From: SIG622 sp045600125
GTDB lineage: Bacteria > Bacillota > Clostridia > Oscillospirales > CAG-382
Length of the DNA stretch: 64,000 nt
Assembly (NCBI GenBank): GCA_045600125.1
Contig: JAZRXH010000135.1
Span: 27,519 to 91,518 of the forward strand
Direction of reading: 5' to 3'
The position numbers and the translations under genes were made by a program. How positions within the stretch are numbered: position 1 is the first letter of the stretch; each line of letters begins with the position of its first letter. Of the stretch, positions 34,320-43,588 are shown one piece after another. The notes beneath the pieces were generated by a model, which saw nothing but the letters and a program-made list of their open reading frames with translations, was not told the DNA's origin and ran no database searches.

Positions 34320-35615
34320 ATGAACTCTTCTGCAATCAGAACCAAAAAGAAGCAGCTGGTGTTCAGCTTTTCGGACCCTGCGGGGATCATGATGAAGCTG
34401 CTTACGGCGGCGATCATAGCGTACAGTGAGGCCCTCCAGTTTTTTTACCCCGTCAATAACGCCCTGCTGATGCTCGGTATGCCTCTGTTTTTTATATTCT
34501 TTTACGAATTATTCGACCCGAGTAAGAAAGCCATTCGTCGGGAAGCGAACCGTCCGTCCAAAGCCGTATTTCTTACGGGAGCCTATGTGTTTTTCACCTT
34601 TGCGCTTGGTTTTGTAGTGGCTCCCGAAAGGAGCGGACATCTGTCGAAGGGTATTTCGGTCGTCGAGTATTATCTCGTTATGGCGATCATCTGTCACATC
34701 ATCGGTTCGAGAAAAAGCCTGTCTTTTTATCTGAAAACGTATGCCATCCTCGGTACGGCTTCCTGCATCAAATTTCTCCTGGATCCTAAGCAATACAGTG
34801 ACCAGGGCGAGATCCGATACTCCCTTGCCGAGCATCTGAACTGCAACACCTTTGCCATGATGCTGGCGCTGAGCATATGGTCTCTTCTGTTCCTTGTTTC
34901 CGCTAAAAAAATAAAACCGATATTCGCATTTCCGGCGATTGCCGCCATGTTCTATTCCATTGTCATGACCGGCTCCCGAAAGGGCATCATCGGCGCAGCA
35001 CTGTGCCTCGCCCTTTGGCTTCTCCTCTGTTATTTCAAGCCGACGAAAAGAATCAGCCTCAAGACGATTCTGAAAATCCTTGCCATTTGCATTGCGGCGT
35101 TCGTTCTGATCGTCTGGATATTCCCCTGGTTTGCAAACTCCTTCCTTTTCCAACGTTTCAACAACATGGAAGAAGAAGGCTCCTTTGCAAACAGAATGAA
35201 AATGTACAAGGTGGGGCTCGAATACATCGCCCGGTCCCCGATCCTCGGCTGGGGCTATTGGGGCTTTGCCCATTTTTACGGAGTTTATTCCCATACAACG
35301 ATAATCGAAGTTCCGGTAAGCGGCGGCGTACCGCTCGCACTTGTTTATTTTTATTCGTATTTCGTGATTGCAAAAGTCCTTTGGAAGCGCAGAAAATCGG
35401 GACTTCTGAACCTTACCGATGACGAAGAAGAAGCGATCCTTATGCACCGGATGATCACGATTTTGTTTACGATGATGCTGTTCTACTCTCTTGTCATCAT
35501 CCACATCTATGAGCTCAGCTCGTTTGCGGCATTCGGCTGTATCATTGCCGGCTGCTCGGATAAAAAGCAGTTTTCCAATAGACCCGGAGTTGTCGTAAGC
35601 AGTGCCGGACAGTGA
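34320..35615 (+). CDS. wzy: O-antigen/capsule polymerase (Wzy-like) or ligase-fold membrane protein
   Basis: This 431-aa polytopic membrane protein has about 10-12 hydrophobic segments. The pattern G-S-R-K-G-I-I-G-A after mid-protein and a later large loop with I-A-R-S-P-I-L-G-W-G-Y-W-G-F and H-T-T-I-I-E-V-P-V-S-G-G is typical of Wzy_C/WaaL-fold proteins. In a Wzx/Wzy locus with one flippase this is the best candidate for the repeat-unit polymerase at the outer membrane face. The AAAGGA site is separated from the ATG by a hairpin described separately. The gene next to it encodes a TupA-like protein after 30 bases. Confidence 0.85.
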   Translation: MNSSAIRTKKKQLVFSFSDPAGIMMKLLTAAIIAYSEALQFFYPVNNALLMLGMPLFFIFFYELFDPSKKAIRREANRPSKAVFLTGAYVFFTFALGFVVAPERSGHLSKGISVVEYYLVMAIICHIIGSRKSLSFYLKTYAILGTASCIKFLLDPKQYSDQGEIRYSLAEHLNCNTFAMMLALSIWSLLFLVSAKKIKPIFAFPAIAAMFYSIVMTGSRKGIIGAALCLALWLLLCYFKPTKRISLKTILKILAICIAAFVLIVWIFPWFANSFLFQRFNNMEEEGSFANRMKMYKVGLEYIARSPILGWGYWGFAHFYGVYSHTTIIEVPVSGGVPLALVYFYSYFVIAKVLWKRRKSGLLNLTDDEEEAILMHRMITILFTMMLFYSLVIIHIYELSSFAAFGCIIAGCSDKKQFSNRPGVVVSSAGQ

Positions 35616-35645
35616 AAAATCATTGAAAAACATGGGGACGATCAA

Positions 35646-36527
35646 ATGAAGAATCTTATAAGGTATTTTCTTTTGGGACTCAACGAGCACGGCTTTCTCG
35701 CATTTCTGCCGGATAAAGCAGCTGTAAAGCTCCTTTACCGTCTCCGAACGGGAAGAAAACTGGAGCTTGAGAATCCCACAAGATACAATGAAAAGCTGCA
35801 GTGGATAAAGCTGTACGACAGAAATCCCATATACACGAAAATGGCGGACAAATATCTCGTTCGGGATTATATTTCGGAGAAGATCGGCGATGAATATCTG
35901 ATCCCGCTGCTCGGAAAATGGGACAGAGCCGAGGATATCGACTTTTCCTCTCTTCCGGAGCAGTTCGTCCTGAAATGCAATCACGATTCGGGAAGTGTGG
36001 TCATCTGCCGTGACAGAGCGGCGTTCGACGAAGAAGCGGCAAGAAAAAAGCTCAAAGCCTGTCTGAAAAAGAACGGCTTCCGTCACGGACGGGAATGGCC
36101 GTACAAGGACGTTCCTCCCTGCATCATCGCCGAGAAGTGCATGACCGATGAGTCGGGGTGCGAGCTTGGCGACTACAAGATCCTTTGCTTCGGCGGCGTA
36201 CCGAGGCTGGTTCAGATCCACAGAGGGAGATTCCGCGGCGGGCACACGCAGAATTACTACGATACCGATATGAATCCGCTTGATATTTATCAGGGCGTTC
36301 CGCTTGCAGAAGCTCCGGAAAAGAAGCCGGAATTCCTTGATGAAATGCTCCGCCTTTCTGCCGTTCTTTCGGAAGGGATCCCGCACGTCCGTGTGGATTG
36401 GTATCATGTAAACGGTCATCTGTATTTTGGGGAGCTCACCTTCTTTGATGCGTCCGGATTCGATGATTTTGAGCCGGACAAATGGAATGAAACCCTGGGA
36501 AGCTGGATCGAGCTTCCGGAAAAATAA
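35646..36527 (+). CDS. TupA-like ATP-grasp protein
   Basis: This 293-aa protein shows the typical N-terminal N-E-K-L-Q-W-I-K-L-Y-D-R of TupA-like ATP-grasp proteins, then F-V-L-K-C-N-H-D-S-G-S, D-Y-K-I-L-C-F-G-G-V-P-R and H-V-R-V-D-W-Y-H, and a final F-G-E-L-T-F-F-D-A-S-G. TupA is a Bacillus protein linked to synthesis of the cell-wall polymer teichuronopeptide, so a peptide- or amino-acid-forming ligase role is a reasonable analogy. It begins 30 bases after wzy and is followed 46 bases later by an alanine/glycine-type symporter, which suggests a matched substrate. Confidence 0.87.
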   Translation: MKNLIRYFLLGLNEHGFLAFLPDKAAVKLLYRLRTGRKLELENPTRYNEKLQWIKLYDRNPIYTKMADKYLVRDYISEKIGDEYLIPLLGKWDRAEDIDFSSLPEQFVLKCNHDSGSVVICRDRAAFDEEAARKKLKACLKKNGFRHGREWPYKDVPPCIIAEKCMTDESGCELGDYKILCFGGVPRLVQIHRGRFRGGHTQNYYDTDMNPLDIYQGVPLAEAPEKKPEFLDEMLRLSAVLSEGIPHVRVDWYHVNGHLYFGELTFFDASGFDDFEPDKWNETLGSWIELPEK

Positions 36528-36573
36528 ACCCGTTTCATAGCAAATCTACCAAAACAAAAGGAGAATAACCACT

Positions 36574-37968
36574 ATGGAATTTCTTGCAAAAATCGGGAAT
36601 GCAATCGTTACTGCCAATGACTTTGTAAACGGCATCGTCTGGGGCGTACCGCTTCTCATCCTCATCTTTGCGACCGGTGTATATTTCACGGTACGGCTCG
36701 GCGCCGTGCAGTTCGCTCATCCCGGACTTCTTTTCCGGGAGACCATTGTAAAAGCTTTCAAAAAGAAGGATGTGGGGAAAGCGGCTCCCGGTGAACTGAC
36801 CTCCTTCCAGGCTGCCATGACCTCCGTTTCCGCCATTGTGGGCTCCGGCAACATTGCGGGCGTGGCAACGGCGATTGTTCTCGGCGGTCCCGGTGCGCTG
36901 TTCTGGATGATCATTGCGGCGCTTTTCGGCATGGCATCGAAGTTTGCGGAGATCACCCTCGGCATCAAGTACCGTGAGATCAATCCGGACGGCTCGGTAC
37001 GGGGCGGTGCGATGTATTACCTCTCGAAGGGTCTCGGTCAGAAGTGGCTGGGCGCTCTGTTCTCAGTGCTCGTCATTCCCTTTGCTTTCGTTATTTCGGG
37101 CATTGTGGACACCAACACCATTGCGCTGACGCTGAACGACCGGTTCAGTATTCCCACGTACGTTACCGGCATCGCTCTGGCGGTCATCGTGGGGATCATC
37201 GTTTTCGGCGGCATAAAGAGGATTGGTTATTTCTGTTCTCTCATTGCGCCCTTTATGGGAGCGGCTTACATTCTTGCGGGACTTGCAATCATCGTGCTCA
37301 ACATAACGGCGGTCCCCGGAGCCATTGCGGAAGTCGTGAAATGCGCCTTTACCCCCACCTCTCTTGCGGGCGGTGCGGTCGGTTCCGTCTTTGTCTGCAT
37401 GAAGAACGGTGTGGCAAGAGGCATGTACTCCAATGAGGCGGGTCTCGGAACGGCGGCTATGGTGCATTCGGGTGCGAAGGTCGAGCATCCCTGTGAGCAG
37501 GGCGTGTGGGGTCCCGTGGAGGTATTTCTCGACACGGTACTGGTATGCACCATTTCGGCACTGGCAATCGTCATGTCCGGACTTTGGAAGACCGGTGAAT
37601 ACGACGGCGCCTCTCTTACGGTTGCCGCCTTCGAAAAGATGCTTCCCGGTTCGGTGGGCGGCTATATCTGCCTCGGCGCGGTGGTGCTTTTCGGTTTTTC
37701 ATGCCTTATCAGCTACTACGCTTATGCGGAGCAGGCTTCGGAGTATCTCTTCGGAGAAAAGAGCAAGATCTTCGTCAAGATTTTCTGGGTCATCGCCATC
37801 GCAGTCGGTTCGCAGACGACGCTCGGCTTCGTATGGGATCTTGCGGACACCTTCAACGGTTTGATGATCATCCCGAATCTTATCGGCATCCTGCTTCTCA
37901 GCAATGAGGTGGTACGGCTGAAAAAGGATTATTTCGGAAACGTTTTGAAAGATAAAAAGGACAAATAA
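36574..37968 (+). CDS. alanine/glycine:cation symporter (AGCS family)
   Basis: This 464-aa membrane carrier with about 10-11 segments belongs to the AGCS family, which imports alanine or glycine with Na+ or H+. Family signatures are S-A-I-V-G-S-G-N-I-A-G-V-A-T-A-I in the first third, G-G-P-G-A-L-F-W-M, and S-N-E-A-G-L-G-T-A-A-M-V-H in the middle. AAAAGGAG precedes the start. Its place between TupA-like ATP-grasp and CapA genes, three bases before the latter, is unusual for a general nutrient carrier and suggests it feeds amino acid to glycan decoration; this is inference. Confidence 0.93.
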   Translation: MEFLAKIGNAIVTANDFVNGIVWGVPLLILIFATGVYFTVRLGAVQFAHPGLLFRETIVKAFKKKDVGKAAPGELTSFQAAMTSVSAIVGSGNIAGVATAIVLGGPGALFWMIIAALFGMASKFAEITLGIKYREINPDGSVRGGAMYYLSKGLGQKWLGALFSVLVIPFAFVISGIVDTNTIALTLNDRFSIPTYVTGIALAVIVGIIVFGGIKRIGYFCSLIAPFMGAAYILAGLAIIVLNITAVPGAIAEVVKCAFTPTSLAGGAVGSVFVCMKNGVARGMYSNEAGLGTAAMVHSGAKVEHPCEQGVWGPVEVFLDTVLVCTISALAIVMSGLWKTGEYDGASLTVAAFEKMLPGSVGGYICLGAVVLFGFSCLISYYAYAEQASEYLFGEKSKIFVKIFWVIAIAVGSQTTLGFVWDLADTFNGLMIIPNLIGILLLSNEVVRLKKDYFGNVLKDKKDK

Positions 37969-37970
37969 GA

Positions 37971-39122
37971 ATGGGCATCATCATCGGAGCGGACATTGTG
38001 CCGAAAAACACGAACACAGCGTTTTTTGAGAATGGCGACGCCGAAGGTCTTGTCGGAGGCGAGCTTCTCGAAATGTTAAAAAGTGCCGACTACCGCATCT
38101 TCAATCTCGAAACACCTCTGTGCGCCGGAACGCCGATAAAAAAGCACGGGCCGTGTCTTTGTGCGGTCGAGCGCTGTGTGAACGGAATCGCCGCATTGGG
38201 AACGGATCTTTGCACTCTTGCAAACAACCATATCCTCGATATGGGCGAGGAAGCGATGCTTGCGACGGCGAACATCCTCCGTGAAAACGGCATCGGGGTC
38301 GTTGGGATCGGCAGGACGCCGGAGGAAGCGGCAGAGCCTTTTATCTTCGAGTGCTTCGGAAAGAAGATCGGGGTCTATGCCTGCGTGGAGCACGAGTTCT
38401 CCGTCGTGACAGGCGAATGCGGCGGTGCAAACCCCATCGACGCTTTGGAGTCGCCCGACCATGTGGCGTCGCTGAAAAGCAAATGCGATTACGTTATCGT
38501 CCTTTACCACGGAGGAAAAGAGTATTACCGCTACCCTTCCCCGTCCTTGCAGAAGGTCTGCCGGAAGCTGTGCGAGAAGGGCGCCGATCTTGTCCTTTGT
38601 CAGCACTGCCACTGCATCGGCTGTGAGGAAAAATACGGGCAGAGCACCGTCGTATACGGGCAGGGGAACTTTCTTTTTGACGATGGGGATAATGAATATG
38701 TAAATTCGGGACTTCTTGTAAGCATTGACGAGTCGTTTGAAATCTCGTACATCCCGGTCGTGAAAAACGGGAGCGGCGTAAGACTCGCAGGAAAAGACGA
38801 AGGCGAAAGCATCGTGGAAGGCTTTCGGAGGCGGAGCGAGGAAATTTTACGGGACGGATTTATTGAAGAAAAGTATCTTGCATTTTCCGAAAAAATGCTC
38901 CGTAATTACCTTATGACTTTTTCGGGTCTCGGAAATTCCTTTGCTTTCCGACTCTTTAACAAGCTGTCGGGGCATCGGCTTGAAAAGCTCGTGCTCAGAA
39001 CGAAATACCCGGAGAAAACGGCGATCGCCATGAGAAACTACATCGAGTGTGAGGCGCACCGGGAGCTGGTTCTCAGAGGGCTCTCGACTCTGTGCGAGCA
39101 TTCCGACAGGGACAAAGCGTAA
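37971..39122 (+). CDS. CapA-like metallophosphatase-fold protein
   Basis: This 383-aa protein resembles CapA/PgsA-type proteins of poly-gamma-glutamate and capsule loci. Typical segments are I-I-G-A-D-I-V near the start, I-F-N-L-E-T-P-L, L-A-N-N-H-I-L-D-M-G, V-L-Y-H-G-G-K, Q-H-C-H-C (usually G-H/S-H-P-H) and V-Y-G-Q-G-N-F-L-F-D. It has no signal peptide or membrane segment, so it should be cytoplasmic, unlike PgsA. CapA-family function is poorly defined. It starts three bases after the AGCS gene stop, implying translational coupling, and may act on the decoration made by the neighbouring TupA-like protein. Confidence 0.82.
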   Translation: MGIIIGADIVPKNTNTAFFENGDAEGLVGGELLEMLKSADYRIFNLETPLCAGTPIKKHGPCLCAVERCVNGIAALGTDLCTLANNHILDMGEEAMLATANILRENGIGVVGIGRTPEEAAEPFIFECFGKKIGVYACVEHEFSVVTGECGGANPIDALESPDHVASLKSKCDYVIVLYHGGKEYYRYPSPSLQKVCRKLCEKGADLVLCQHCHCIGCEEKYGQSTVVYGQGNFLFDDGDNEYVNSGLLVSIDESFEISYIPVVKNGSGVRLAGKDEGESIVEGFRRRSEEILRDGFIEEKYLAFSEKMLRNYLMTFSGLGNSFAFRLFNKLSGHRLEKLVLRTKYPEKTAIAMRNYIECEAHRELVLRGLSTLCEHSDRDKA

Positions 39123-39193
39123 GCGGTGCGGTGACGAGCGGGTCGGTAAGACCGCATACATCAAAGAACAGACTTTGTTTTTGAGGGGTGCTT

Positions 39194-40243
39194 ATGGGAC
39201 TGAAATTCAGCGTCCTCGTACCGGTATACAACGTGGAAAAGTACGTTGGCGAGTGTATCGAATCGGTACTGGGGCAAAGCGATAACAATTTTGAGCTGAT
39301 CCTTGTGGACGACGGCTCGACCGACCGGAGCGGCATTCTCTGCGACGAATACGCCGCAAAGGACAGCCGTATCAAGGTTTTCCACAAGGAGAATGCGGGA
39401 CAGCTTCACACGAGGCAATACGGCATCGATCGGGCGTCGGGGGACGTTTTCGTTTTCCTCGATTCCGACGATTCCTTAAAGCCGGACGCTCTTGAAAAGA
39501 TCGGCGACACCATGGAGAAGTACGGGTGCGACTGTGTTGTATACGGTCTTGAGCGTTTCTCCGGTGACAGGATTTTATACTCGAACGTCGACAAAAAGGA
39601 AGAGTGTCTGCAAAGCAAGCGGGATATTTATTTCCGCTGCTTCACGGGCAGCGCTTACAATCCGATATGCCGCAAGGCGGTGAAGCGGGACGTATTCGAC
39701 GGCAGGGATTACTCCGGGTATTACGGTGTTTCCATCAGTGAGGATCTTTTGCAAAGCATCGAAATCTATCAGAACAGCAATAGCATTGTGTTTTTAGACG
39801 CAGCGTTATACAATTACCGGCTCAACGAGTCCAGCGTAACGCAGACGTTAAAGTACGATAATTACATGGTGATAAACCCGGTGCGGCAGGTCGTAATGGA
39901 ATTTCTTCTGTCCGAAGGGGTCTTTTCCGACGCAGACATGACGGATTACCGTGGATACTGCGTATTTCTCCTTTGCTCCGAGCTTATGAGAATCGGCGGC
40001 TTTGACACGAATACCGACAACAAAAAAACGCTGTTCCGTACCATTGCGGAATCCGATTATTATAAAAAATACCTCAAGGATAAAGCGGCATCGGAAAATT
40101 ATTACGCAAAATACCGGACCGTATATCGGTTATTCGTGCGGGAACAGTACGGTCTTTTGCTGTATTTCCTCGGTATGAGGAGAGCAGTTTCTTCTGCAAA
40201 GCAGCTTGTGAAACGGGTGCTTTCAACGTTCCTCGGCAAATGA
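39194..40243 (+). CDS. glycosyltransferase family 2
   Basis: This 349-aa GT-A protein has V-L-V-P-V-Y-N-V-E-K-Y, I-L-V-D-D-G-S-T-D and the metal motif in V-F-L-D-S-D-D, then an acceptor segment in the second half. The ATG at 39194 follows GAGGGG; the earlier GTG at 39188 overlaps the site. It would transfer a hexose or HexNAc onto the lipid-linked repeat from the cytoplasmic side. The last 25 residues are basic and amphipathic, perhaps helping membrane association. Its sugar specificity cannot be predicted. Confidence 0.92.
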   Translation: MGLKFSVLVPVYNVEKYVGECIESVLGQSDNNFELILVDDGSTDRSGILCDEYAAKDSRIKVFHKENAGQLHTRQYGIDRASGDVFVFLDSDDSLKPDALEKIGDTMEKYGCDCVVYGLERFSGDRILYSNVDKKEECLQSKRDIYFRCFTGSAYNPICRKAVKRDVFDGRDYSGYYGVSISEDLLQSIEIYQNSNSIVFLDAALYNYRLNESSVTQTLKYDNYMVINPVRQVVMEFLLSEGVFSDADMTDYRGYCVFLLCSELMRIGGFDTNTDNKKTLFRTIAESDYYKKYLKDKAASENYYAKYRTVYRLFVREQYGLLLYFLGMRRAVSSAKQLVKRVLSTFLGK

Positions 40244-40317
40244 ATCCATATCAAGCACAGGGCGCATGATTCGACACATACAATCTAACACATCATACAA
40301 TCGGAGGGCTCTCGAAA

Positions 40318-41235
40318 ATGACTCTTGTATCCGCTGTAATAACCACCCATAAAAGGGCGCCGGAAATTGTGGAACGTGCGCTGAAAAGCGTCCTTTCACA
40401 GACATATGAAAATATGGAGGTAACTGTCGTGGACGACAGCCCTTCCGACTACGCCGAACGGGACGCCGTGAGGAAGACGGTGGAAAAATACGCAGACAGA
40501 AAGGTAAAATACATTCCTCACGAAAAATGCATGGGCGCCTGCGCCGCAAGAAATACCGGGCTTGCGGCATCAAGCGGCGAGTATATCGCTTTTCTCGACG
40601 ACGACGATGAATGGAAAAGCGAAAAGATCGAAAAGCAGCTTCAGAGATTCACGTCGGAGGATATCGCCCTTGTTTACTGCGGAAGCGAACAGTTGAATGA
40701 GGTTACCGGAGAAGTCCGGCAGCTGACCTGCACCTTTTTGGAAGGGAAGGTATACAAGAGGCTTTTACAGAATAATTTTATCGGTTCTACCTCCTTCCCT
40801 CTCCTGCGCCGGAGCGCTCTGTGCGAGATCGGGGGCTTTGACGTACAGATGCTGTCCTGCCAGGATTATGACGTCTGGCTGAGGCTGTCAAAAAAGTATT
40901 CGGTAAGCTTCGTGCGGGATCCGCTGGTGGTCTATCATTGGAGTGCGGGCGAGCAAATCACCAAGGATCCGCTAAAGCGTATCAGCGGTCACGAGAGGAT
41001 CAATCTCAAGAATGCCGATGCAATAAAAGACGATCCGCTGCTGCTGCGAAAGAGAAACCTCATACTCGTGCCGAGCTATGCCTCTGCGGGAATGACGGGA
41101 AAGGCGCTGCGCTGTTGGTTGTTCTGCGTTCGGAAAGGTCCGGGAAAGGTGGGGGAAAATCTGAAATATCTTTATTCCGTAATGAGGAACACGGCGAGCT
41201 TCCTGCACACCTCCCTTAAAAGAAGAAAGCACTGA
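40318..41235 (+). CDS. glycosyltransferase family 2
   Basis: This 305-aa GT-A protein has V-S-A-V-I-T-T-H-K-R-A at the start, V-D-D-S-P-S-D, and the metal site in F-L-D-D-D-D-E-W. A segment S-C-Q-D-Y-D-V-W-L-R-L holds the likely catalytic base region usual in GT2. GGAGGG lies ahead of the ATG. The protein ends with a basic tail. It sits between another GT2 and a GT2 remnant in a run of GT2 genes. Confidence 0.92.
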   Translation: MTLVSAVITTHKRAPEIVERALKSVLSQTYENMEVTVVDDSPSDYAERDAVRKTVEKYADRKVKYIPHEKCMGACAARNTGLAASSGEYIAFLDDDDEWKSEKIEKQLQRFTSEDIALVYCGSEQLNEVTGEVRQLTCTFLEGKVYKRLLQNNFIGSTSFPLLRRSALCEIGGFDVQMLSCQDYDVWLRLSKKYSVSFVRDPLVVYHWSAGEQITKDPLKRISGHERINLKNADAIKDDPLLLRKRNLILVPSYASAGMTGKALRCWLFCVRKGPGKVGENLKYLYSVMRNTASFLHTSLKRRKH

Positions 41236-41286
41236 ACTTTCGTTGTCTGTTCCGAAGGGGCAAAACAGAAAGGAAGAAGCCTACTT

Positions 41287-41577
41287 ATGAAAGACGAAAT
41301 CACGGTTTCGGTATACAGCCTTGCCTACAATCACGAGAAGTATCTGCGGAGCGCTCCTGAGGACTTCGTAACGCAAACAACCGATTTCAGATACGAGGTT
41401 TTCGTGCATGAGGACGCTTCGACAGACGGTACGGCGGAGACATGCTGCAAACGTGCTTTGGGGCGGTCTCGCATCACTGAGCAGTCACTCGGGCAAAGAT
41501 CGGATCCGATATTAAGAAAGGAGTGCCTTTTGAATGACGGCAGAAAGTATTATATCCGTCATTGTTCCCGTGTATAA
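41287..41577 (+). pseudogene. truncated glycosyltransferase family 2 remnant
   Basis: A good ribosome binding site (AAAGGAAG) and ATG begin a GT2-type N-terminus: V-S-V-Y-S-L-A-Y-N-H-E-K-Y, then F-V-H-E-D-A-S-T-D-G-T-A-E. This closely resembles the start of the intact GT2 at 42584. After that point (about 41440) the frame runs into unrelated sequence and stops inside the next gene, giving only 96 residues with no DxD motif or acceptor domain. It is therefore read as a gene cut by deletion or recombination; any product would be inactive as a transferase. It overlaps the next start by 44 bases. Confidence 0.8.
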
Positions 41578-42523
41578 GACTGAAAAATATATTCGGCAAT
41601 GTGTTGACAGTCTTCTGTCTCAAACGTATCCGCACATTGAGGTCATCCTTGTGGATGACGGCTCGCCCGACGCCTGCCCGGCAATATGTGATGAGTATGC
41701 AAGAATCGACAGTCGTGTAAAAACAATCCATCAAAGCAATGCCGGTCTTTCCGCCGCCCGCAACACGGGCATACAGAATGCAGCCGGTGCATATGTGTTT
41801 TTTCTTGACAGTGATGATTATCTTGAAAGCGACGCCATTGAAATGCTTGCGGAAAAAGCCGGGTCCCTTGACTGCGACCTTTGCTTCTGTGACGCCAAGT
41901 CTTTTTTTGACAGCAAGGACGATGCCGGTTTGAAAATGCCTGCGTACATCCGGAAAAAGGATTATGGGCATACGTCCGGCGTGTGCATGGTAAATCGGCT
42001 CATTCGGGGAAATGATTATAAAACCTCTTCGGCGCTTTTACTGATAAAAAAAGACTTGCTGATCGCAAATCATATTGAATTCTACCGCGGGATCCTGCAC
42101 GAAGACAACCTGTTTACCCTGCGTGTATTTCTTGCGTCGGAAAGCTGTGCACACGTGTATAAATGTCTTTACAAAAGAAGAATTCACAGCGATTCGATCA
42201 CGACACGAAAATTCAATGCGAGAAATTTTCACGGCTATGTTGTCTGCATATCCGAGTTATCCGGCGACTATAAGAAGGAAACGGATCCGGAAAAACGGAA
42301 AGTTCTGTCGTATTTTATCGAATCCCTATGCGGAGCCATGAACGAAAAGTACGGTTCCTTCGATAAAGAATTGAAGAAACAAACCCATGAAGACAATGCG
42401 GCGATGCAAAAGCTCTGCCAGGAGCTGGCGTATTTCCATGACATAAAGTTCAGGATTTCCATGCGTTTCGGCGCCCTCGTGAGAATCTACAGAAAAATCA
42501 GAAAAAATCTGAAATCATCTTGA
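41534..42523 (+). CDS. glycosyltransferase family 2
   Basis: This 329-aa GT-A protein has V-I-V-P-V-Y-K-T-E-K-Y, I-L-V-D-D-G-S-P-D, S-A-A-R-N-T-G and the metal motif in F-F-L-D-S-D-D-Y. The second half contains L-H-E-D-N-L-F-T, a common E-D acceptor-side motif of this branch. AAAGGAG lies upstream. The codon use and base composition look more AT-rich than in the rest of the locus, as in the following gene, hinting at separate origin. Its start lies within the end of the upstream remnant. Confidence 0.92.
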   Translation: MTAESIISVIVPVYKTEKYIRQCVDSLLSQTYPHIEVILVDDGSPDACPAICDEYARIDSRVKTIHQSNAGLSAARNTGIQNAAGAYVFFLDSDDYLESDAIEMLAEKAGSLDCDLCFCDAKSFFDSKDDAGLKMPAYIRKKDYGHTSGVCMVNRLIRGNDYKTSSALLLIKKDLLIANHIEFYRGILHEDNLFTLRVFLASESCAHVYKCLYKRRIHSDSITTRKFNARNFHGYVVCISELSGDYKKETDPEKRKVLSYFIESLCGAMNEKYGSFDKELKKQTHEDNAAMQKLCQELAYFHDIKFRISMRFGALVRIYRKIRKNLKSS

Positions 42524-42583
42524 GAAAATCAAGCATGTTCGCTTTGCAATAAACAGATTAAATAAGAGGTGCATTCAATATCA

Positions 42584-43537
42584 ATGACAAATAATGACAA
42601 AGCCGTTATGGTTTCCATTGTCTGTACGACCTATAACCATGCAGAGTATATCCGGGACGCATTAGAAGGATTTGTAAAGCAAAAAACAAATTTCAGCTAT
42701 GAAATAATCGTTCATGATGACGCTTCCACCGACGGCACTGCCGAAATCATACGGCAATACGCCGAAAAGTATCCGGAATTGTTCAAACCGATCCTGCAAA
42801 AGGAAAACCAGCATTCTCAAGGGATCCTCTTTTCAAAGCTTTATATTCTTCCGCAGGTATCGGGAAAATATATAGCGCAGTGTGAGGGGGATGACTACTG
42901 GACGGATGAGAACAAGCTGCAAAAGCAGGTGGATTTTCTGGAGGATCATCCTGAATATGCGGGCTGTGTGCACGACTCGATCATTCTGAACTGTCAGAGC
43001 GGAAAAAGGACCAAATACTCCTTTATCGACCGCTCCCGTGATATTGAAATCAGTGACCCTTTGTTCCATTGGGGAAGGGTCAGCGCTACCTGCTCCATAA
43101 TGTACCGTGCGGAACACTTCATTGTTCCCGACGAAATACGTACAAAAGGTTTCAATGACATAAACAGGATGCTGTATTTGCTGTCCAGGGGAAAGGTTTT
43201 CTTTATGCCGGACAATATGTCGGTCTACCGGCGTATGGCAAACGGTTCCTGGACACAGAAATTCTATACATCGGGAGATACTCAAAAAAAAGCGCTTGAC
43301 AACATTGACAAGCAGATAGACTTGTTCCAAAGATATGACAAGTTTACAAACAACCGATATCACAAAGAAATCCGGAAAGCAATAAAAAACAAGCAAATCG
43401 ATAAGCTGCTGATGTGTGACCGATACCGTGAACTGATTTTCGGAAAAGCACCGGACTTCATTGCAAGCAAAGGGTTCACCAATTATCTGAGAACGGTCCG
43501 CAAAGCGGCACTGAGACATATTGATCATTCAAAATAA
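42584..43537 (+). CDS. glycosyltransferase family 2
   Basis: This 317-aa GT-A protein has V-S-I-V-C-T-T-Y-N-H-A-E-Y, I-V-H-D-D-A-S-T-D-G-T and C-E-G-D-D-Y-W-T-D, the E-G-D-D-Y-W pattern of a capsule GT2 branch. Its N-terminus is the closest relative of the truncated copy at 41287. Base composition is visibly AT-rich. I chose the ATG at 42584; AAGAGG is 14 bases upstream, a long spacing, and an in-frame GTG at 42569 overlaps that site and is less likely. It is followed 51 bases later by the flippase gene. Confidence 0.9.
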   Translation: MTNNDKAVMVSIVCTTYNHAEYIRDALEGFVKQKTNFSYEIIVHDDASTDGTAEIIRQYAEKYPELFKPILQKENQHSQGILFSKLYILPQVSGKYIAQCEGDDYWTDENKLQKQVDFLEDHPEYAGCVHDSIILNCQSGKRTKYSFIDRSRDIEISDPLFHWGRVSATCSIMYRAEHFIVPDEIRTKGFNDINRMLYLLSRGKVFFMPDNMSVYRRMANGSWTQKFYTSGDTQKKALDNIDKQIDLFQRYDKFTNNRYHKEIRKAIKNKQIDKLLMCDRYRELIFGKAPDFIASKGFTNYLRTVRKAALRHIDHSK

Positions 43538-43588
43538 CCGGAACTATATCCGTTCATGTTTTATCCGCTCGGAAGGAGATAATCTGAC

